From: JAFAHZ01 sp035656415
Lineage (GTDB): Bacteria > Vulcanimicrobiota > Vulcanimicrobiia > Vulcanimicrobiales > Vulcanimicrobiaceae
Direction of reading: 5' to 3'
DNA length: 17,753 nt
Assembly (NCBI GenBank): GCA_035656415.1
Contig: DASRSM010000047.1
Span: 1-17,753, forward strand
This document shows positions 14,716 through 17,753 of this stretch, piece by piece (within the stretch, counting starts at the first letter, position 1; each line of letters starts with the position of its first letter). The notes beneath the pieces were generated by a model, which did not search any database, was not told the DNA's origin, and was given only the letters and a program-made list of their open reading frames with translations. The translations under genes were made by a program, and so were the position numbers.

Positions 14716-16370
14716 CACATCCCCGTGTAAACGGGACCCTCACCGCCTTGCGGAGGCACCCAGGTGATGATTTGGTACGGGTCGATGATGTCGCAGGTCT
14801 TGCAGTGCACGCAGTTCGTGAAGTTGATCTGCAGCCGCCCATCCACTTTACCGTTTTCTTTCTCGAACAACGGTTCGTAGACTTTCGCGGGGCAGAAATA
14901 TTGGCACGGATTGCCGTACTCGACCGTGCAGCGGTCGCGACAGATGTTCGTATCGGAAATCTTGAGATGGCTGGGCTGGTCCTCTTCGTGCATCGTTCCG
15001 CTCAAATACACGTCGGTGAGCTTGTCGAACGTCAGCGTGCCGTCAATCTTCGCGCGCGGCGTTTCCTTCGGTCGGTAGCCGGCCTTCTCCATGACTTCGT
15101 AGCCCGCTTCGCCCTTGAGGCGATCGATCACGCCGAACGCGCGGCCGCCCGTGAACGTCGCGAGGCCCGCATTGAACATGCCGGCCCACATGCCGCGCTT
15201 GAATCCTTGATGGAAGTTGCGCGCCAGCCGCAGCTCGGAGTACGCCCACGAATCTTTGAAACGGCGCTCGAACGCCGCCAGCGTTCGTGCATCGTAGTTG
15301 TCGGATTGCAGTGCGTCCCAGGCCGTTTCGGCGGCCATGATCCCGGATTTGATCGCGAGATGAATGCCTTTGAGACGCATTCCGTTGAGGAATCCGCCGG
15401 TATCACCGATCAGCAGCAATCCGTCGGCATACGGGCGCGGCATCGCGAACAATCCGCCTTCCGGAATCGCCTTCGCACCGTAGCGAATCATTTTGCCGCC
15501 ATCGAGCATCTTGCGAATGACCGGGTGTTCTTTCATCCGCTGCAGCTCGTTGTGCGGATCGGTAGTCGGATTCTTATAATCCAGACCCGTTACCATACCG
15601 ATATCGAGAACGTTACCGGCCATTCCGTAGATGAAGCCGCCGCCGAACGTTTCTACCGGCAGCGGATATCCCAACGTATGAATCACCGATCCGGCTTTGA
15701 AACGATCGTCGGGAAGCTGCCAAAGCTCTTTGACTCCGGCAGCGTACACTTGGGGCTCGCGTCCTTCGTCGAGGGGAAGCTTCTCCAACGCTTGCTTGGC
15801 AAGCGTTCCGCACGGGCCCTCGCCTAAAATCACGATCTTCGCTACGAGATCCGCGCCGGGCTCGTAGTTCGATTTCGGATTGCCGTTGTGATCGACGCCT
15901 TTGTCGCCCGTACGCACGCCGATAACCCGATCGCCGTCCCACAACAGCTCCTGTCCGGGAAACGCGGGAAAAACTTGCGCGCCGGCGGCTTCGGCTTTAT
16001 CGCCCAGCCATTTCGTCAGCTTCTGCAGCGACGCGACGTACTTTCCGCGATTGTCGAGCGGCGGCGGCGTGAACGGCGCTTTCATTTTTCCGCTCGGCGT
16101 CAAATACCAGAGTTCGTCGCTCGTCACCGGCGACTCGACCGGCGCGCCGTCGCGCCAATCAGTTATCAGCTCGTCGAGACCGCGCGGGTCGACGACGGCT
16201 CCCGAAAGGCCGTGATTGCCGATTTCCCCGCCCTTCTCGATGACGAGAATTTCGAGCGCGCGCCCGGCGGCTTTGGCAAGCTCTCCAAGCTTGATTGCGC
16301 CGGCGAGGCTGGCCGGTCCGGCGCCGACGAACAGGACGTCGACTTCGAGTCGATCGCGGGTTGGTGGCAT
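14715..16370 (-). CDS. Electron transfer flavoprotein-ubiquinone oxidoreductase (ETF-QO)
   Basis: The 551-residue product has an FAD-binding GAGPAS loop (16-21) and GGEIGNHGLSGAVVDPRGL, characteristic of ETF-QO/FixC. Further blocks are GLLLIGDTGGFLNGMRLKGIHLA and a C-terminal 4Fe-4S module with C489/C493 (CQYFCPAKVYE) and C520, C523, C526 (CVHCKTCDI). It passes electrons from reduced ETF (fatty acid and amino acid dehydrogenation) to the membrane quinone pool and implies a respiratory chain. The length matches mitochondrial and proteobacterial ETF-QO after the transit peptide. No etfA/etfB are nearby. Its start lies 10 nt after the M14-type gene. Confidence 0.96.
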   Translation of the reverse strand: MPPTRDRLEVDVLFVGAGPASLAGAIKLGELAKAAGRALEILVIEKGGEIGNHGLSGAVVDPRGLDELITDWRDGAPVESPVTSDELWYLTPSGKMKAPFTPPPLDNRGKYVASLQKLTKWLGDKAEAAGAQVFPAFPGQELLWDGDRVIGVRTGDKGVDHNGNPKSNYEPGADLVAKIVILGEGPCGTLAKQALEKLPLDEGREPQVYAAGVKELWQLPDDRFKAGSVIHTLGYPLPVETFGGGFIYGMAGNVLDIGMVTGLDYKNPTTDPHNELQRMKEHPVIRKMLDGGKMIRYGAKAIPEGGLFAMPRPYADGLLLIGDTGGFLNGMRLKGIHLAIKSGIMAAETAWDALQSDNYDARTLAAFERRFKDSWAYSELRLARNFHQGFKRGMWAGMFNAGLATFTGGRAFGVIDRLKGEAGYEVMEKAGYRPKETPRAKIDGTLTFDKLTDVYLSGTMHEEDQPSHLKISDTNICRDRCTVEYGNPCQYFCPAKVYEPLFEKENGKVDGRLQINFTNCVHCKTCDIIDPYQIITWVPPQGGEGPVYTGM

Positions 16371-16380
16371 GCCGGCCTAC

Positions 16381-17160
16381 TTACGCGCCGTCGAGCCGGA
16401 ATCCTGAAACCACACGTATCGCAGCGCGCACGGCGGTCCGGTGCATGGCAACGCGAGCTTCCCACGGTGCGCTCGACGGCGTCTCGAAGGTCAGTGCGTG
16501 ACGGGCGGCGTTGCGGGCAATCGCCAGCGAGTACGAGAGACCGCCGAGCATTGCGGCTTCGGTACGGTGATCGGCCGTGATGCGTCCGCGTTCGCGCTTG
16601 CAGTGCGCGTCGTCGAGCGCGCCGGCCGTCTCGAACGTCTCGAGGAGCGGATCGATGGGGTAACCGGCGTCGTCGAGCGCGCTCAACGCGGCGTATCCGA
16701 GGTTGCCGCCCCCGTACTCGTAACAGTAAAATCCGACCGCGTCGCAGTCTTCGTGCAGATCGAGCGACAACGCGAACTTGCGGTCGCGGTTCGCCGTAAT
16801 AATGGCGCGCGCTTCGGGCGATTGTCCTCCGCGCCCGAACGTCCGGTTTACGTCGACACCGTCGGAACTCTCGCGCGTTCCGGCTTGGAATCCGCTGGGA
16901 TTCGTGCATGGCCAAACGCGATACGCAAAGCGCTCGTCGAGATCGGTCCCTTCGATCATTTCCAAAAGCGCCCACGGTCCGGCCGGCTCGTCCCCGTGCA
17001 CGCCGGCAGCGAGCGCGATCGACGGCAATCGCGTGTCTCCCCGCTCGACGCACAGCAGCGTGCGCGGCGCTCCGACGCACGCGACTTCGCGAACCGTCAC
17101 GCCGTGTGACGCGCGCAAGGCCTTCCAACGCTGGGTGAAATCTTGGTAGGTGCCGTTCAT
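16381..17160 (-). CDS. M14-family zinc metallohydrolase (succinylglutamate desuccinylase/aspartoacylase-like)
   Basis: The 259-residue product shows zinc ligands in GVHGDEPAG (H55, E58) and a third His in LDLHED (H136), with NPSGF.AGTR and GVDVNRTF between, the order found in M14/AstE-AspA enzymes. A late Glu in TFETPSS fits the general base. It should hydrolyse a carboxy-terminal or acyl-amino-acid bond; the substrate is unknown. Start ATG 17160 is preceded by GGTGAAAG at 2 nt spacing; the open frame upstream to 17715 is non-coding shadow across the tnpB locus. It is the first gene of the eight-gene minus-strand unit. Confidence 0.85.
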   Translation of the reverse strand: MNGTYQDFTQRWKALRASHGVTVREVACVGAPRTLLCVERGDTRLPSIALAAGVHGDEPAGPWALLEMIEGTDLDERFAYRVWPCTNPSGFQAGTRESSDGVDVNRTFGRGGQSPEARAIITANRDRKFALSLDLHEDCDAVGFYCYEYGGGNLGYAALSALDDAGYPIDPLLETFETAGALDDAHCKRERGRITADHRTEAAMLGGLSYSLAIARNAARHALTFETPSSAPWEARVAMHRTAVRAAIRVVSGFRLDGA

Positions 17161-17162
17161 CG

Positions 17163-17268
17163 CTTTCACCAAGGTTCGGCGCGGAGGCCCCGACCTTGAG
17201 CTCTTGGAGGAGGCGCCGCGACACAATGCCATGCGTATGGCACTCCGCGATGATAGGATGAAATCATC
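17163..17268 (+). repeat. Putative left flank of the second tnpB element, similar to 7732-7786
   Basis: Shared blocks in the same order are CTTTCACC (17163-17170 / 7732-7739), TTCGG, GGAGGCYCCGACYTTSAG (17183-17200 / 7743-7760, 15 of 18 identical), GCGCC (17213-17217 / 7773-7777) and CACAA (17222-17226 / 7782-7786). In both places the block lies between a minus-strand gene start and a plus-strand tnpB. The first block includes the likely ribosome binding site of the M14 gene. Confidence 0.55.
17227..17242 (+). repeat. Perfect 6-bp hairpin TGCCAT-GCGT-ATGGCA
   Basis: The inverted repeat has a 4-nt loop and lies 26 nt before the tnpB start. IS200/IS605 ends carry subterminal hairpins recognised by TnpA, so this may be the left-end hairpin. 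The short stem also allows chance or a regulatory dyad for the divergent genes. Confidence 0.5.
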
Positions 17269-17270
17269 GT
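17247..17270 (+). repeat. Second hairpin overlapping the tnpB start
   Basis: GCGATGAT (17247-17254) pairs with ATCATCGT (17263-17270), with one G-T at its base and an 8-nt loop. The loop holds AGGA, the only candidate Shine-Dalgarno for the GTG at 17269. The hairpin could hide both and keep tnpB translation low. Confidence 0.4.
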
Positions 17271-17753
17271 GCAACTTTCGCTGCAAACGCAACTTCTTCC
17301 CGATAGCGATCAGACGGCCTCGCTCGACGCGACCGTTCGCTGGTTCAACGCGGCCGCGGACTGGCTGGCTGGACTCGCACACGCGAACGGTTGCGTCGAC
17401 AAGTACGCGTTGCAGAAACGGCACTATCGCGAGCTGCGCGATCGGTTCGGGCTGTCGTCGCAGGTGGCCGTACGCGCCATCGCGCAGGTCGCCGGCGCGC
17501 TGCGGCGCGATCGGTCGATTCGTCCGCGTTTCCGACCCGCTGCGGCGGTGCCGTACGATGCGCGGATCCTCTCGCGCAAAGGCAATGCCGTTTCGATTCT
17601 GACGCTGGCCGGTCGTACGATCGTCCCGTTCGTCTGCGGAAAACGGCAACGCGAGCGGGTCGACCTGCACGGAAAGTGGCTCTTGATCGTGACCGTCAAC
17701 GCCTCCGATGGCCAAGCACCGTTGCCAAACGAGTTTCTCTTTGGATCGCGTAA
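17269..17753 (+). CDS. tnpB: TnpB (IS605 OrfB) RNA-guided nuclease, N-terminal part, runs off the window
   Basis: The GTG at 17269 opens a frame without stop to the window end (161 codons). It reads VQLSLQTQLLPDSDQTASL at the start, then VRWFNAAADWLAG, KRHYRELRDRFGLSSQVAVRAIAQV, RPRFRPAAAVPYDARILS, and TIVPFVCGKRQ. These are the wedge-domain blocks of the TnpB subgroup whose C-terminus matches the fragment at 7786. A TAG at 17254 in frame limits the start. The RuvC-I motif (FLGxDxG) should follow at the very edge, but the frame reads EFLFGSR; the next frame reads FSLDRV, so a frameshift here is possible. No tnpA is visible upstream. Confidence 0.8.
   Translation, partial: MQLSLQTQLLPDSDQTASLDATVRWFNAAADWLAGLAHANGCVDKYALQKRHYRELRDRFGLSSQVAVRAIAQVAGALRRDRSIRPRFRPAAAVPYDARILSRKGNAVSILTLAGRTIVPFVCGKRQRERVDLHGKWLLIVTVNASDGQAPLPNEFLFGSR

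Noticed and set aside
14748..15827. Long plus-strand open frame opposite ETF-QO
   Set aside because: It is a shadow: the minus strand carries all ETF-QO motifs, including the FAD loop and Fe-S cysteines.
17161..17715. Upstream extension of the M14 frame on the minus strand
   Set aside because: It runs antisense to the recognisable tnpB N-terminus, and ATG 17160 has a good ribosome site.
1..17753. tRNA, rRNA, riboswitch (including TPP riboswitch near the thi genes) or phage genes
   Set aside because: I looked for them and saw none. The thi genes have no leader, because they lie inside a unit with overlapping upstream genes.

Overview
The window is G+C-rich, gene-dense bacterial chromosome. 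Genes are packed with ATGA/GTGA/TGATG start-stop overlaps and there is almost no free intergenic space. The gene set is mostly housekeeping (EF-G-like GTPase, PyrE, thiazole synthesis, ETF-quinone oxidoreductase), which points to a free-living, respiring heterotroph. The overall style would fit an uncultivated lineage such as Candidatus Eremiobacterota (WPS-2), but this is an impression; nothing here fixes the taxonomy.

Left block, + strand, 15-6939: a PHP-domain hydrolase with a long Lys/Ala/Pro-rich histone H1-like tail; an EF-G-like translational GTPase (EF-G-2 type, lacking the catalytic His of EF-G and carrying an intragenic repeat insertion); a family-5 (peptide-type) substrate-binding lipoprotein overlapping it; orotate phosphoribosyltransferase (pyrE), overlapping again; and a SET-domain protein of the RuBisCO-LSMT/SETD type. 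These five genes could form one transcription unit.

Middle block, 6936-10623: an MBL-fold hydrolase on the minus strand, overlapping the SET gene tail to tail by 4 nt; a decayed IS200/IS605-family tnpB element (about 7743-8098, + strand) with a typical right-end/omega-RNA hairpin; a minus-strand K+ channel with N- and C-terminal Rossmann (RCK/TrkA-N) domains; and a divergent class I SAM methyltransferase whose start lies 2 nt from the channel start.

Right block, minus strand, 17160 down to 10627: eight genes, overlapping or at most 10 nt apart, in transcription order M14-type metallohydrolase, ETF-QO, Cys/Met-metabolism PLP enzyme, a single-TM protein of unknown function, thiO, thiS, thiG and a single-domain rhodanese. 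The last four make a thiazole branch of thiamin synthesis in which a rhodanese may deliver sulfur to ThiS; no thiF is present in the window.

Right edge: a second, apparently fuller tnpB starts at 17269 and leaves the window. The sequence just upstream of it resembles the left flank of the decayed copy about 9.4 kb away, so the two are probably relics of the same IS family. There is no CRISPR array, rRNA, tRNA or prophage. The least ordinary items are the two related tnpB loci, the bacterial SET gene close to a gene with an H1-like tail, the repeat inserted into the EF-G-like gene, and the rhodanese in the thi operon.
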